The notes under the pieces are model-generated. The model was not told the origin of the DNA and ran no database searches. It saw nothing but the letters and a program-made list of their open reading frames with translations. A stretch of 64,000 nt of DNA from Actinospineispora eucalypti (GTDB taxonomy: Bacteria > Actinomycetota > Actinomycetes > Mycobacteriales > Pseudonocardiaceae). Shown piece by piece: positions 63,854 to 64,000 of this stretch. Position 1 is the stretch's first letter, and each line of letters opens with the position of its first letter. The stretch spans positions 2,604,001 to 2,668,000 of the forward strand of contig JACHMT010000001.1 in NCBI GenBank assembly GCA_014208095.1, in the 5' to 3' direction. The translations under genes and the position numbers were made by a program.

Positions 63854-64000
63854 TCATGCGCTCGTTTCCGTCACGAGGTCAAGTTGGTCTCCCCTGGCTG
63901 GGCTACCCAGCGTCCGACACCACCCGGTCGGTTGATTGCCGATGCACCCTTCGGCTGGGTGTGCGGGGTGCCTTTGGTAGCGTTCCGATGTCCTTTAAAG

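Overview
The window is high-GC actinobacterial chromosome, most likely from the Pseudonocardiales. Support comes from the strong G/C third-position bias, many GTG starts, a BldD-type regulator, a CvnABCD-type conservon, F420-type and DUF2637 proteins, and gene order. The core genes follow the Mycobacterium tuberculosis Rv2582-Rv2533c block: cyclophilin, hisS, Rv2578c-type radical SAM, aspS, rarA, alaS, ruvX, mltG, aroE, prepilin peptidase, aroC, aroK, aroB, aroQ, pepQ, nusB, then bldD. No rRNA, tRNA or CRISPR array was seen.

Region by region. 1-5.2 kb: the 5' part of a cyclophilin, hisS, a YibE/F membrane protein, a TetR regulator with a two-site operator and its divergent membrane-protein target, and an MBL-fold hydrolase. 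5.2-10.1 kb: a LexA-type box and a radical SAM gene carrying a homing-endonuclease intein exactly before the third cluster cysteine, then a 2OG-Fe(II) oxygenase overlapping an NCS1 nucleobase permease. 10.1-20.6 kb: an F420-type oxidoreductase, aspS, a DUF389 protein, a kinase-like protein, an SGNH hydrolase, a DUF2637 protein, an aminotransferase/Lrp pair and rarA. 21-27.6 kb: a LacI regulator divergent from a tightly packed operon (asparaginase, NodB-fold hydrolase, MFS transporter, two SDRs, small CxxC protein), read here as a catabolic unit, possibly for a cyclic imide or amide. 27.6-36.1 kb: an M20 lipoprotein peptidase, a methyltransferase, two small envelope proteins, alaS, ruvX, mltG and aroE.

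36.1-49.1 kb is an accessory block lying between aroE and the prepilin peptidase: an NCS1 permease with an added Cys/His cluster, a VOC protein, and a urease cluster split into ureABC and ureFGD by a reversed DUF4236-like pair and an MFS remnant, then a GNAT acetyltransferase, an intact IS256-family element, and a DUF222-HNH (13E12-like) gene whose 3' end the element overlaps. 49.1-54.5 kb returns to the shikimate genes, with a TetR/SnoaL-like pair between aroC and aroK. 54.5-61.4 kb is a second accessory block: a MITE-like element, an MBL hydrolase, a complete NIT-sensor conservon, a truncated ArsR gene and PPK2. 61.5-64 kb holds pepQ, nusB (with no efp between them) and bldD with a BldD-box-like site.

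The most unusual structural theme is in the gaps between convergent genes. Two elements (20.6-20.9 kb and 36.1-36.5 kb) share about 70-nt inverted arms of related sequence around unrelated, internally palindromic centres. A third (29.0-29.3 kb) has three 22-bp repeats on each side in opposite orientation, and a fourth is the MITE at 54.5 kb. The shikimate genes aroE, aroC, aroK, aroB and aroQ supply five of the seven steps to chorismate. All assignments are by reading the sequence; no database search was run.
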